Shown here in pieces: positions 16,707 to 24,584 of a DNA stretch of 38,942 bases. The notes below the pieces were generated by a model. That model had not been told where the DNA came from and ran no database searches. It was given only the letters and a program-made list of their open reading frames with translations. The first letter of the stretch is position 1, and each line of letters opens with the position of its first letter. This DNA is from Marinobacterium lacunae (GTDB taxonomy: Bacteria > Pseudomonadota > Gammaproteobacteria > Pseudomonadales > Balneatricaceae): contig NZ_JMQN01000016.1 in the NCBI RefSeq assembly GCF_000705555.1, positions 1 through 38,942 of the forward strand, given 5' to 3'. Position numbers and translations under genes: made by a program.

Positions 16707-17665
16707 CAGTTCAACTCTCCGCGCTTGTCTCCGGCCGTTGCCTGACGTGATTGGCGAAACTGATCAAACATCCCGCCGAGCCATCCTTGCGGGTAAAGCA
16801 TTGCGGCAATCAACAGTAGGCCAAAAATGATGGTGTCCCAGCGTCCAAAGGCTTTCAGTACCTCGCTGATAACCACCACAAAGAACACCCCGACCAGCAG
16901 ACGCCAGCTTCCGCTGTAGCCACCCAGCGCCACGATCAGCAAAAGTTTCAGTGAAAAGGCGACATTGAACGGATCGGGACTGATATAGCCCAGCCAGTAG
17001 GCATAAAGCGCACCAGACAAGCCTGCCAAGCCGCCACTGATGGTCATGGCTGCGACTTTCAGGGCATTCGGTTTGATGCCAATGGAACTGGCCACGCTCT
17101 CACTTTCGCCAACCACTCGCAGACCCAGCCCGAAGGGTGATCGAATCAGATTGTCCGAGGCGAGCAACAGAAGACAGGCAACGCCCCAGCCCAGCAGGAA
17201 GAACGCCCGGTCAGACATCAGATCGACGCTACCCAGTACCAGCGGGTTAATCAGGGCAGTGCCGTCCGGTCCTCCGGTCACGCTGCGCCATTCCACCAGC
17301 ACCGTATGCACAATCATGCCCAGGGCCAGCGTCGCCATTGCCAGGTGATGGCCACTCAGACGAAACATCAGCTTGCCGACAGCCCATGCACATAGGCCAC
17401 CGGTCAGCGTCGCAAGGAGAACGGAGAACCAAGGATCGATGCCGTATTCATTTGAAGTGATCGCTGCCACATAGGCACCAATCGCTACGAATGCCGCATG
17501 ACCCAGCGAAATCTGTCGACACCGGCCGAACAGTAGACCAAGGCCTATCGCCGGGATTGTGTAGATGGCACAGACCACACCGAGGTTGATCAGATAGTCG
17601 TTGCCAGACAGGTAGATGCCGACCAGTCCCAGCACAACGGCGACGGGAGCAATTGCGCGATTCAT
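16706..17665 (-). CDS. Liv-type ABC importer permease, LivM family
   Basis: A 319-residue polytopic membrane protein with many hydrophobic helices. It carries the LivM signatures GRCRQISLGHAAFVAIGAY near residue 50 and the EAA-like loop VVGESESVASSIGIKPNALKVAAMTISGGLAGLSGALYA that contacts the ATPase, plus LLIVALGGYSGSW. It overlaps the livH gene by 4 bp (ATGA) and the fused ATPase gene by 1 bp, so the three are a single translational unit. It forms the inner-membrane channel with the LivH-like protein. Confidence 0.92.
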   Translation of the reverse strand: MNRAIAPVAVVLGLVGIYLSGNDYLINLGVVCAIYTIPAIGLGLLFGRCRQISLGHAAFVAIGAYVAAITSNEYGIDPWFSVLLATLTGGLCAWAVGKLMFRLSGHHLAMATLALGMIVHTVLVEWRSVTGGPDGTALINPLVLGSVDLMSDRAFFLLGWGVACLLLLASDNLIRSPFGLGLRVVGESESVASSIGIKPNALKVAAMTISGGLAGLSGALYAYWLGYISPDPFNVAFSLKLLLIVALGGYSGSWRLLVGVFFVVVISEVLKAFGRWDTIIFGLLLIAAMLYPQGWLGGMFDQFRQSRQATAGDKRGELN

Positions 17666-18534
17666 CGTTTCACCTTGTCAAATTCACCGAGGATTCCGCC
17701 AGGACGGATGAACAGGAACACCAGCAGCATCAGGAAGGCGATGGCATTCTTCATGCCCGAGCTGATGTAGCCCGAAGCAAAGGCTTCCAGCAGTCCCAGC
17801 AAGACTCCACCGAGCGCAGCGCCAACCGGGTTACCAAAGCCACCAATGATGCAGGCGATGAATCCCTTGATGCCAAGTGCAGCGCCACTGTCGTACTGCA
17901 TCAGTGCCATGGGGGCGATGATGATCCCGGCAATTGCTCCGATGCCGCCGGACATAAAGAATCCCAAGCCGCGAATCATCCCCGCCGGTATACCCATGAG
18001 TGCTGCGGTGTCGGGGTTCATGGCACAAGCCCGGAAGGTACGCCCCAGGTAGGTACGGGTAAGGAAGAGATACAGCCCACCCATCAGGGTCACGCTGGTA
18101 CCGATGACCCAGAGCGCCTGACTGGCGACAACCACGTTGCCGATATTGAAGTTCTGCTGCTGTGAAAAAGTTGGCAGGGCCTGGGCATTAGTACCCCAAA
18201 GTACAACCGCCAGTCCCTGCAGCACTACACTGACACCAATCGTGATGAGGATGCCCTTGGTTATATTCTTGCCGACCGGGCGAATGGCCACTCGCTCGAC
18301 CAGAATATTCAGTACACCGACAAGCAGTATGCCGCACACCGCAGACAACAGTAGGGAGAATCCGAAGGTGATCATCGTGGCCGTAAGCAATGCTCCCAGC
18401 ATGGATGATTCGCCCTGCGCAAAGTTAACCACATTGGTCACGTTGTACACGGTGGTAAAGCCGATCGCGACCAGCCCGTAGATACACCCTACGACGAGCC
18501 CTGAAATCAGAATCTGAAAAAAGGTATCCATCAT
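17662..18534 (-). CDS. Liv-type ABC importer permease, LivH family
   Basis: A 290-residue inner-membrane permease. Family features include GCIYGLVAIGFTTVYNVTNVVNFAQGE at the N-terminus, the coupling loop RTYLGRTFRACAMNPDTAALMGI, and GGFGNPVGAALGG near residue 230. It starts after AAAGGA, 15 bp downstream of the unknown 205-residue gene, and overlaps livM by 4 bp. Placing both permeases and the ATPase after the Rieske and unknown genes suggests co-transcription from a promoter before the oxygenase. Confidence 0.92.
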   Translation of the reverse strand: MMDTFFQILISGLVVGCIYGLVAIGFTTVYNVTNVVNFAQGESSMLGALLTATMITFGFSLLLSAVCGILLVGVLNILVERVAIRPVGKNITKGILITIGVSVVLQGLAVVLWGTNAQALPTFSQQQNFNIGNVVVASQALWVIGTSVTLMGGLYLFLTRTYLGRTFRACAMNPDTAALMGIPAGMIRGLGFFMSGGIGAIAGIIIAPMALMQYDSGAALGIKGFIACIIGGFGNPVGAALGGVLLGLLEAFASGYISSGMKNAIAFLMLLVFLFIRPGGILGEFDKVKR

Positions 18535-18549
18535 CGTGTCCTTTTAGCT

Positions 18550-19167
18550 CTATTGGGACGGCATCTGGATCCAGGTTTCAGAGAACGCCAGAAATGCCGA
18601 ACTCTTGGTACCACCATCGAATCCACGGGTCGCGACCGAGCCACGCAGTCGCTTACCATTCACTTCAATGCCAGCTTCAGCGGCATCGATGAACAGGCTG
18701 TACATCTCGTGCTTCTGGGTAGGTCCCTTTTCCGGCGGCATGTCCACCGCATAAGGCTTGCCCAGCTTGTCCCAGCTCATGACTACATCCAGACCATCGC
18801 CAGACAGGTATTCTCGATAACTGTCACGGGTGTCGCCCTCAGAGTGGGCTGAGGTCAGCTCAAGGAATGCGACACTCGGAGTTGCCTTCGATACCCGGAA
18901 CGCGGCAAAGCGGGAAAAGAACTCATCCAACAGATAGCGCGCCAGATCCTGGTTGTCCGACAGCATGATATTGCATACAGCCGGATATCCGACCTCGCTG
19001 TCAGGCTCTTCCAGTAGCAACACGCCGCGGCCACGACCGTAAGGGGAGTATTGAATGTTGAAGTAGGTCGCCAACCCGGTCCATGGACCATCCGCCTGCT
19101 CTTTCAGGTAAATACCCGGATTGTCGCCAGTCCAGGAAACTACACCGCTATGAATAGGAGACGTCAT
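18550..19167 (-). CDS. Conserved-looking protein of unknown function between Rieske oxygenase and ABC importer
   Basis: A 205-residue soluble protein. It has no signal peptide, membrane segment or metal-binding cysteine cluster, and I do not recognise a family. It begins MTSPIHSGVVSWTGDNPGIYL and is mixed in composition, with aromatic-rich parts (GLATYFNIQYSPYGRGR) and an acidic middle. A GAGGG ribosome site precedes the ATG. It stands 36 bp after the Rieske gene and 15 bp before livH in the same direction, so it is almost certainly in the operon. Possible roles are an oxygenase assembly or small-subunit function, a ring-product hydrolase or isomerase, or a ligand-binding protein. None is supported by a motif. 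Base composition matches its neighbours. Confidence 0.75.
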   Translation of the reverse strand: MTSPIHSGVVSWTGDNPGIYLKEQADGPWTGLATYFNIQYSPYGRGRGVLLLEEPDSEVGYPAVCNIMLSDNQDLARYLLDEFFSRFAAFRVSKATPSVAFLELTSAHSEGDTRDSYREYLSGDGLDVVMSWDKLGKPYAVDMPPEKGPTQKHEMYSLFIDAAEAGIEVNGKRLRGSVATRGFDGGTKSSAFLAFSETWIQMPSQ

Positions 19168-19203
19168 AACTAAACCCTCAAAATGTAAAATGCGTGGCTG
19201 AGC

Positions 19204-20550
19204 TCACTGCTGAGACTGCGCGAATTCCTTGATGCGCTGCTTGATCTGCGCGTTACGATCCGGCGCTTGATGATGATCTCCCTTGACCACAATCGCGGTG
19301 ATCGCCTTGCCCACCTCGCGAACCCTTTCAGCATCATCGGCACCTACCGCCGGTGCGACCGACACCACTGTGTCATGTGCGTAAGTGGGCGTCCGCTCGT
19401 TCGCTCGCAGCGGCGAAACACTTGGATCGGCTCCAGTAGCCACCTTACGCGCCTCCCGCCGAATCAGCTGCCGCAACATGGCAACGCCCTTGTCACAACG
19501 GGTCAGATTTTCCATACCATGCAACGCGATTGGACGTTGGGATACCTGGGCGTCGAAGTCACCAGGCATACGCTGACGATCTGCGTAGGGGCGATTTCCG
19601 TTCTGACCGAAAAAGTCGACAGACTCGACACCACACTGCGACTCATCAGCAATACCGCGTGGGTCGGCTTCAGGGTTGAAATGACGCCAGCCGATGATCT
19701 TGCAGGTGGTGTTGTCCACAGGCGTGGTCCAACGAGTGATGGCGACACGAGCGAACTCCTTGTCCACCATACCGTCTTCCCAGATGTGACCCACTTGGGC
19801 CAGATTGGGCAGGATGATGTCGTTGGAGCGGACCCAGACTTTGCCTTCCCAACGCCGCGAGGTCACGTAGATCATGCCGGTTGGCGTCGGGACAAAGTCC
19901 ATCTCCGGTATCTCTCCCCAAGCTTCGGCAAACTGGGTAAAGCTGATACGGGTATGCAGGAACACCGCGTGTGCCGGGTCCATCACGTTCTCGTGTACCT
20001 GCAGCCAGTTGCAGGGATAGGTGATGCTGTAAGGCACCATACGATTACCCGGTGTTTCGTAGGTGTCATACAGCGGGAACTCGGGCATTTTATCCTTCGG
20101 TCCAAAGTAGCCGAAGATGATCCCGCGAAACTCCTTGAGCGGATATGCACCGTGACAGATATTGAAGCGCAGCTGCGAGTCTGGTGGGTCTCCGGGGGTT
20201 TCTAGAATTCGTCCGTCGACACCGAACAGCCATCCGTGATAGCAGCAACGAAGCCCTTCGTCTTCGCATATACCGTATTCGAGCGAGGTACCACGGTGGG
20301 GACAGTGCTTCTCAAGTAACCCAGGTTGACCGTTCTTGGCACGAAACAGCACCAGTTCCTCACCAAACATCTTGACCAGCTTGGGGAGGTCGTCGATCTC
20401 TTCGGATAGCGCGATGGGTTGCCAGTAGCGACGCAGGTACTCCCCCATGGACGTACCCTTCTCTACATGAGTCAGTTCGGCGTTCTCCTCCGGAAGCGGT
20501 TCACGGTCGTACGCTGAGTATGGATAGATAAGATTCGATTTACTTTCCAT
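19204..20550 (-). CDS. Rieske [2Fe-2S] aromatic-ring oxygenase, alpha subunit (phthalate/vanillate oxygenase-like)
   Basis: A 448-residue oxygenase. A Rieske domain with Cys83-X-His85 (KHCPHRGTS) and Cys102-X2-His105 (CCYHGW) is followed by a catalytic domain with the mononuclear-iron motif ENVMDPAHAVFLH: Glu187, Asp191, and ligands His194 and His199. The opening ENAELTHVEKGTSMGEYLRRYWQP is typical of single-component (alpha-only) oxygenases of the phthalate 4,5-dioxygenase/vanillate demethylase type. These use a VanB-like reductase, matching the one at 8471-9421. The frame is open upstream to 20847, but the family N-terminus starts near 20550 and the upstream codons look like leader. It heads the operon with the unknown 205-residue gene and the ABC importer. 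Ring hydroxylation or O/N-dealkylation are both possible. Confidence 0.9.
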   Translation of the reverse strand: MESKSNLIYPYSAYDREPLPEENAELTHVEKGTSMGEYLRRYWQPIALSEEIDDLPKLVKMFGEELVLFRAKNGQPGLLEKHCPHRGTSLEYGICEDEGLRCCYHGWLFGVDGRILETPGDPPDSQLRFNICHGAYPLKEFRGIIFGYFGPKDKMPEFPLYDTYETPGNRMVPYSITYPCNWLQVHENVMDPAHAVFLHTRISFTQFAEAWGEIPEMDFVPTPTGMIYVTSRRWEGKVWVRSNDIILPNLAQVGHIWEDGMVDKEFARVAITRWTTPVDNTTCKIIGWRHFNPEADPRGIADESQCGVESVDFFGQNGNRPYADRQRMPGDFDAQVSQRPIALHGMENLTRCDKGVAMLRQLIRREARKVATGADPSVSPLRANERTPTYAHDTVVSVAPAVGADDAERVREVGKAITAIVVKGDHHQAPDRNAQIKQRIKEFAQSQQ

Positions 20551-20880
20551 TGGGCAATCACAGTTGTAATGGGTGTGAAATCGAATATAAGTTCGCCGAA
20601 CATCAAAAGAAATTATTATTAAAAGCCACTCTTGTTCAGTTTTTCTGAAGTGCACTATCATCACACGGGGGTGCGATAAGACGGTGCAAAAAATGCTTTC
20701 CTGTGAGTCGATCCTAGTCCTCTTGTAGTGATCCAGTGATCTCGGAAACCGATTTAGGTGGGCCCGGTCACCGTAGCCATTCTGGTGCTTGATCAGGGCT
20801 ACAGCATGACCTAAGCCAGCCGTGTCGTCAGCCGACAGGGCCAGCAATCGCGTGATCTGGTATCTCGGTAAACCACAATG
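20551..20880. promoter_or_regulatory. Upstream region of the Rieske/ABC operon
   Basis: No convincing gene is present. A perfect interrupted palindrome GTTCG-C-CGAAC lies at 20591-20601, about 40 bp before the Rieske start and next to AT-rich sequence (20610-20635, with TAATAAT on the minus strand) that could hold the -10. It is a candidate operator. Together with 20906-20998 this makes a gap of about 450 bp that forms the second edge of the accessory block. Confidence 0.45.
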
Positions 20881-20905
20881 AAAAAGCAGCCAAATCGGCT
20901 GCTTT
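20881..20905 (-). terminator. Intrinsic terminator of the GLI/GCI operon (works on both strands)
   Basis: AAAGCAGCC (20883-20891) pairs perfectly with GGCTGCTTT (20897-20905) around AAATC. Read on the minus strand it ends in TTTTT, about 95 bp after the stop of the lactone isomerase gene. It shields the Rieske operon from upstream transcription. Confidence 0.85.
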
Positions 20906-20998
20906 ATTCGTTCCTAATTCACTTTAAGCGAAGCACTATTTCACCAATAAGAGACGGCGTTTCACTCTAAATGAGATCCAGGACCAGGCGTTGCTCTC

Positions 20999-21850
20999 CT
21001 ACTTAAAGTCATACAGCGCCAGCGGGTTATGGATGAAGATCTGTTCCAGAACCCTCCGGCTCGGCATCCAACTGCAGACGTGATCCAGCAGTTCGGCATC
21101 GTTGGGTGCGCCTTCCACGCTCTGGCTTACGTGCGGCCAGTTGCTGCCCCATAGGATGCGTTCCGGCGCGTGGGCGATAAGTGCGCGGGACAGGGCGGCG
21201 GTGTCGGCATACTCGGGGGCACCGGTATGGGATGACTCGTAGCAGGCGGCGATCTTGACGTAGCAGTTGCCTCTGTCCATCAGCTCAAGCAGGGCCTTGA
21301 ACTCGGCGCTTTCGGTGGTGACCGGACCCAGGTATTTACCGATATGGTCGATCACGTAGGGGTTGTCGATCTGCTTGAGCAGTGGGGCGCGGTCGAGCAT
21401 TTCGCGGCCGTCGAACTGGACGATGCAATGCCAGCCAAACTCGCGAATGCGGGCGTTCACCTCCAGCACCTGGTCAACACCGACCGCGCCACCCGGCAGC
21501 TGCATGATGCGGGCTCCGCGGGCACCCTGTGTATGCAGATAGGCCAGCTCTTCTATGCCGGTGTCCGGCGTGACCACCACGACGCCCCTGGCGTTGTCGC
21601 CCAGCTCGGCCATCGCCTCAAGCATGCAGCGGTTATCGTCGCCATAGGCGTTGGGTTGGACGATCACCACCCGCTCCAGGCCGACCCAACGCTGCAGTTG
21701 CTGGTATTCGGCCAGTCCCGGGCAGTCCTTGGGGATCAGGGGGCCGGGGGTGAGCTGGGGGTAGGCTGGTGAATAGAGGTGCATATGGGTGTCGACACTG
21801 CCGGCAGGGAGTCGGGTCTGCGGGGCTGTTCCACTGAGTGTGCGTGACAT
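20999..21850 (-). CDS. gli: Probable D-galactarolactone isomerase (amidohydrolase superfamily)
   Basis: A 283-residue TIM-barrel amidohydrolase of the LigI (2-pyrone-4,6-dicarboxylate lactonase) type. The metal-site region DTHMH (His22, His24) is at the N-terminus, with VIDHIGKYLGP in the middle and RILWGSNWPHVS, the conserved aspartate position here being Asn, near 235. Relatives in Agrobacterium convert D-galactaro-1,5-lactone to the 1,4-lactone during galacturonate oxidation. The next upstream gene is a cycloisomerase-like enolase enzyme and uronate dehydrogenase is nearby, which is exactly that pathway. PDC lactonase or another lactonase is possible on sequence alone; context decides for GLI. 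The gene follows gci with a 33-bp gap and ends at a terminator. Confidence 0.78.
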   Translation of the reverse strand: MSRTLSGTAPQTRLPAGSVDTHMHLYSPAYPQLTPGPLIPKDCPGLAEYQQLQRWVGLERVVIVQPNAYGDDNRCMLEAMAELGDNARGVVVVTPDTGIEELAYLHTQGARGARIMQLPGGAVGVDQVLEVNARIREFGWHCIVQFDGREMLDRAPLLKQIDNPYVIDHIGKYLGPVTTESAEFKALLELMDRGNCYVKIAACYESSHTGAPEYADTAALSRALIAHAPERILWGSNWPHVSQSVEGAPNDAELLDHVCSWMPSRRVLEQIFIHNPLALYDFK

Positions 21851-21883
21851 CGGGGGCTCCTGTTGTCGGATCTCTGGTTGTTG

Positions 21884-23086
21884 TCAGGATTCGGGGTAGA
21901 AGGGCGCCAGGGCGTCCTTGTTGATCTCGATACCAAGGCCCGGCCCGCTGGGTATGCGTACCATGCCGTCCACCATCTGTACCGGGTGCTTGAGTAGCGC
22001 GGCACGCATGGGGTTGTCGCTTTGGTCGAACTCCAGCCAGGCGCTTTGTGCTTCGAAGGCTGGGGGCGAGGGCGGGATGATGGCGTGGAAGTGCAGACCG
22101 GCGGCGAGGGCAATGTCGGTGCCCCATATATGTGGCACACAGCGTACGCCGTGGATATCGCACAGTGTCAGCAGCCGTCGCGCTTCGCTGAGGCCGCCGA
22201 CACCGCCCACATCGGGTTGCAGGATATCGACCGCCTCCTGGCGCAGCGCTTCGGCGATGCCCCAGCGGGTGTGCCAGGTCTCGCCGCCGGCGATCGGGAT
22301 GCCGTTCAGCTCGCGCAGCCGTCGGTAGCTGCTCAGCGCTTCCGGTACCACCGGCTCTTCGAACCAGTCGATGTTATAGGCCGCCGCCAGGCGGATGATC
22401 TGGGCGGCGGCTACCGCATCGTAGCCGTGGTTGGCGTCGATCATCAGCCTAATATCAGGGCCGATCACCTCGCGTACGGCGGCAATCGATTCGATATCGA
22501 GCGCAATGCCGAAGCCTATCTTGATCTTGACCGCGCGGAAGCCGGCATTGATGAAGCCTTGAACCTCCTGGCGCAGACTGTCGATGCGGTCGAGCCCCAC
22601 CTGGCGGAAGCCGCCGGTGGCGTAGGCGGGTACCCGGTCACGAAATGCGCCTCCCATCAGTTGGTGGATGGGGGCGTTGTAATACTTCCCGCAGAGGTCC
22701 CAGAGCGCGATATCGATACCGCTGATCGCGTTGATCGTCGCACCGCGCTGGCCCTGGTCGCGGAACTGGTTATAGAGCTCCAGCCAGATCGGTTCGATAT
22801 CCAGTGCCGAGCGGCCGATCAGCAGGGGCGTCATCGCTTTCACAATCGCGGCGTTGATCTCGACATGACCCAGACTCTCTCCCCAGCCGATCAGGCCGTT
22901 ATCACATTCGATCTCGACCAGCAGGTGGCGCCGTACGCTGAAGCGTGTGGCGGAGGACTCGAAGGGGCGATCAAGCGGTTGCTCCAGCAGATGGGTGGTA
23001 ATCGCCTTGATGCACATCTGGCTCTTCCCCTGAGTCATCGGCTGTTGCTGGGCATCGTGTGTAAGGGGAGGTGTCATATGCGTCAT
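21884..23086 (-). CDS. gci: Probable D-galactarolactone cycloisomerase (enolase superfamily, muconate-lactonizing subgroup)
   Basis: A 400-residue enzyme, or 377 if it starts at the internal ATG 23017, which has its own AGGGGAAG site and matches the usual family N-terminus (CIKAITTHLLEQPL). Catalytic groups numbered from 23086 are the KIK lysines 187/189, metal ligands Asp217 (IDANHG), Glu243 or Glu244 (WFEEP) and Glu269 (GGETWHT), and His319 (VPHIWGT). In Agrobacterium the homologous activity opens D-galactaro-1,4-lactone to 5-dehydro-4-deoxyglucarate, the KdgD substrate. Mandelate racemase-like dehydratases are alternatives, but adjacency to the lactone isomerase and uronate dehydrogenase supports GCI. 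A strong promoter is predicted at 23153-23180. The Shine-Dalgarno region before 23086 is duplicated in tandem. Confidence 0.8.
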   Translation of the reverse strand: MTHMTPPLTHDAQQQPMTQGKSQMCIKAITTHLLEQPLDRPFESSATRFSVRRHLLVEIECDNGLIGWGESLGHVEINAAIVKAMTPLLIGRSALDIEPIWLELYNQFRDQGQRGATINAISGIDIALWDLCGKYYNAPIHQLMGGAFRDRVPAYATGGFRQVGLDRIDSLRQEVQGFINAGFRAVKIKIGFGIALDIESIAAVREVIGPDIRLMIDANHGYDAVAAAQIIRLAAAYNIDWFEEPVVPEALSSYRRLRELNGIPIAGGETWHTRWGIAEALRQEAVDILQPDVGGVGGLSEARRLLTLCDIHGVRCVPHIWGTDIALAAGLHFHAIIPPSPPAFEAQSAWLEFDQSDNPMRAALLKHPVQMVDGMVRIPSGPGLGIEINKDALAPFYPES

Positions 23087-23152
23087 GGTTACTTCTCTTT
23101 TGTTACTTCTCTTGTGTTATAGCGCCGGGTTTTCCGCTAATCGACTTAAGAC

Positions 23153-23180
23153 ATCATACGACATACTGGAGTGTGGTCAA
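23153..23180 (-). promoter_or_regulatory. Predicted promoter of the gci-gli operon
   Basis: On the minus strand TTGACC (23180-23175), a 16-bp spacer and TATGAT (23158-23153) give a near-consensus sigma-70 promoter. The -10 is inside GTATGATGT (23159-23151), the 9-mer shared with the promoters of kdgD and of two other genes of the cluster. Confidence 0.65.
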
Positions 23181-23343
23181 TGGTTATACGATGACTGAAA
23201 GTGGATTATGCGCTGCTGTTGCGGGCGGTGGCGATTTGAAAAGAGATGTGTAGAAAACGACAGGCCTGCATTTAAGTGATTGATAATAATAATTTAAATA
23301 TATTTTTATGTGGTTTTTGTGTGGAGTTTTGTGTGGAAAGGCG

Positions 23344-23405
23344 TTGAGTTTTTATTAATATGACATAGTATGACTGTTGTGTGTTGTATGCTGACATGCT
23401 ACAAC
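23344..23405 (+). promoter_or_regulatory. Probable promoter/operator region of dctPQM
   Basis: The right part of the 410-bp divergent gap (23087-23496) contains TTGAGT (23344-23349) with TAGTAT (23366-23371) at a 16-bp spacing. An inverted repeat GTTGTA (23383-23388) with TACAAC (23400-23405) follows downstream, a possible operator. The middle of the gap, 23275-23365, is strikingly AT-rich. No gene is visible in the gap. Confidence 0.45.
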
Positions 23406-23496
23406 TTAACCGTCGTCGGCGCCGTGGCACGCCTTTCTCGGGCAGATCCTCTACGGTTGTCGTAACAATAAAAAAGCGATCTCAGGAGCGATAACA

Positions 23497-24483
23497 ATGA
23501 TTAAACGCTTTGCTGGCAAGACGTTGGGGGCTGCAGCCCTGGTGGCCGGACTGGCCTTGACCAGTGGTGCTCAGGCTGCGTGGAAAGGGTGGAATATCCA
23601 TACCCCCGACTACCCCGTATCGGAAGCGATGGAGTACTTCATCTCCGAGGTGGATAAGCGTACCGACGGTCGCGTATCAGGTAAGGTCTATCACAGTGCC
23701 GTGCTCGGTAGTCAGGAAGATGCGATCTCTCAGATGCAGCTGGGCGGAATCGACTTCGCCGAATTCAACCTGGGACCCCTGGGGCCGTCTGTACCCGAGG
23801 TCAACGTGGTGTCTCTGCCGTTCATCTTTAAGGATGTTGAGCACATGCACCGCGTGATGGATGGTCAGGTTGGCCAGGAGCTCGGTGATGCTATCGCGAA
23901 GGCCGGTATCGTTGCGCTGGCCTGGTACGACTCGGGTTCACGCTCCTTCTACACCACCAAGCATCCGATCAGTACGCCTGCCGATGTGAAGGGGATGAAG
24001 TTCCGTGTCATGAACAACGAACTGTACGTCGGTATGGTGGAAGCGCTGGGCGGCAATGCGACACCTTTGGCCTATTCTGAGGTGTATCAATCGCTGAAGA
24101 CTGGGGTCGTGGACGGTGCCGAGAACAACTGGCCCTCCTACGAATCCAGCAACCACTACGAGGTAGCACAGTACTACTCCGATACTCAGCATCTGATTCT
24201 GCCGGAAGTGTTGTGTGTCAGCCAGCAGGCCTGGGACAAGCTGTCGGATGCAGACAAGAAGGTTGTGCGCGAGGTTGCTCAGGAGAGTGCAAAAATGCAG
24301 CGCGAACTCTGGGCCAAGCGTGAGCAGAAGAGTCGTGAAATCGTAGAGAAGGCAGGCATCCAGTACAACGCGATCGACGATAAGAAAGCGTTCCAGGATG
24401 CAATGGGCCCGGTATACGAAGACGCGGTTAAAAAGAACCCGGCGCTCAAGGACCTGATCGACCAGATTCGTAGTATCGAATGA
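23497..24483 (+). CDS. dctP: TRAP transporter periplasmic solute-binding protein
   Basis: A 328-residue DctP-family protein that captures an organic acid in the periplasm and delivers it to the DctQM permease. The signal peptide covers residues 1-27 (cleavage near AQA-AW). The conserved ligand arginine is Arg170 in KGMKFRVMNN, and VVDGAENNWPSY (about 204-215) is the family signature. A GGAGCGATAAC ribosome site precedes the ATG. Uronate dehydrogenase follows the transporter in the same direction and the lactone-processing genes are divergent, so galacturonate and/or glucuronate are the likely ligands. That is inferred from context, and many TRAP binding proteins of this type are known uronate binders. 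Confidence 0.93.
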   Translation: MIKRFAGKTLGAAALVAGLALTSGAQAAWKGWNIHTPDYPVSEAMEYFISEVDKRTDGRVSGKVYHSAVLGSQEDAISQMQLGGIDFAEFNLGPLGPSVPEVNVVSLPFIFKDVEHMHRVMDGQVGQELGDAIAKAGIVALAWYDSGSRSFYTTKHPISTPADVKGMKFRVMNNELYVGMVEALGGNATPLAYSEVYQSLKTGVVDGAENNWPSYESSNHYEVAQYYSDTQHLILPEVLCVSQQAWDKLSDADKKVVREVAQESAKMQRELWAKREQKSREIVEKAGIQYNAIDDKKAFQDAMGPVYEDAVKKNPALKDLIDQIRSIE

Positions 24484-24490
24484 TCCATCC

Positions 24491-24527
24491 CGGCAGGAGA
24501 GGCGCGTTCATGCGCCTCGTTCTGCCG
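24491..24527 (+). terminator. Two-tier stem-loop between dctP and dctQ
   Basis: Outer arms CGGCAG (24491-24496) and CTGCCG (24522-24527) enclose inner arms GAGGCGC (24499-24505) and GCGCCTC (24512-24518). There is no T run, so it is more likely a stabilising or attenuating hairpin that gives more binding protein than permease than a full stop. Confidence 0.6.
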
Positions 24528-24584
24528 AAACCTGCATGTGGGTCGAGCTTAGGCCGGCCCAGCTGATAAATCGCGAGAATTCGA

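Noticed and set aside
20551-20847. N-terminal extension of the Rieske frame (about 99 extra residues)
   Set aside because: The family start is near 20550, the extra residues show no Rieske-family sequence, and the region looks like upstream regulatory DNA.
8100-20981. GGATCTCATT on the plus strand at 8100-8109 and inverted near 20972-20981, as possible ends of an inserted element
   Set aside because: Only ten bases match exactly and similarity fades at once. Given the lengths compared this can be chance, and no transposase or integrase is present.
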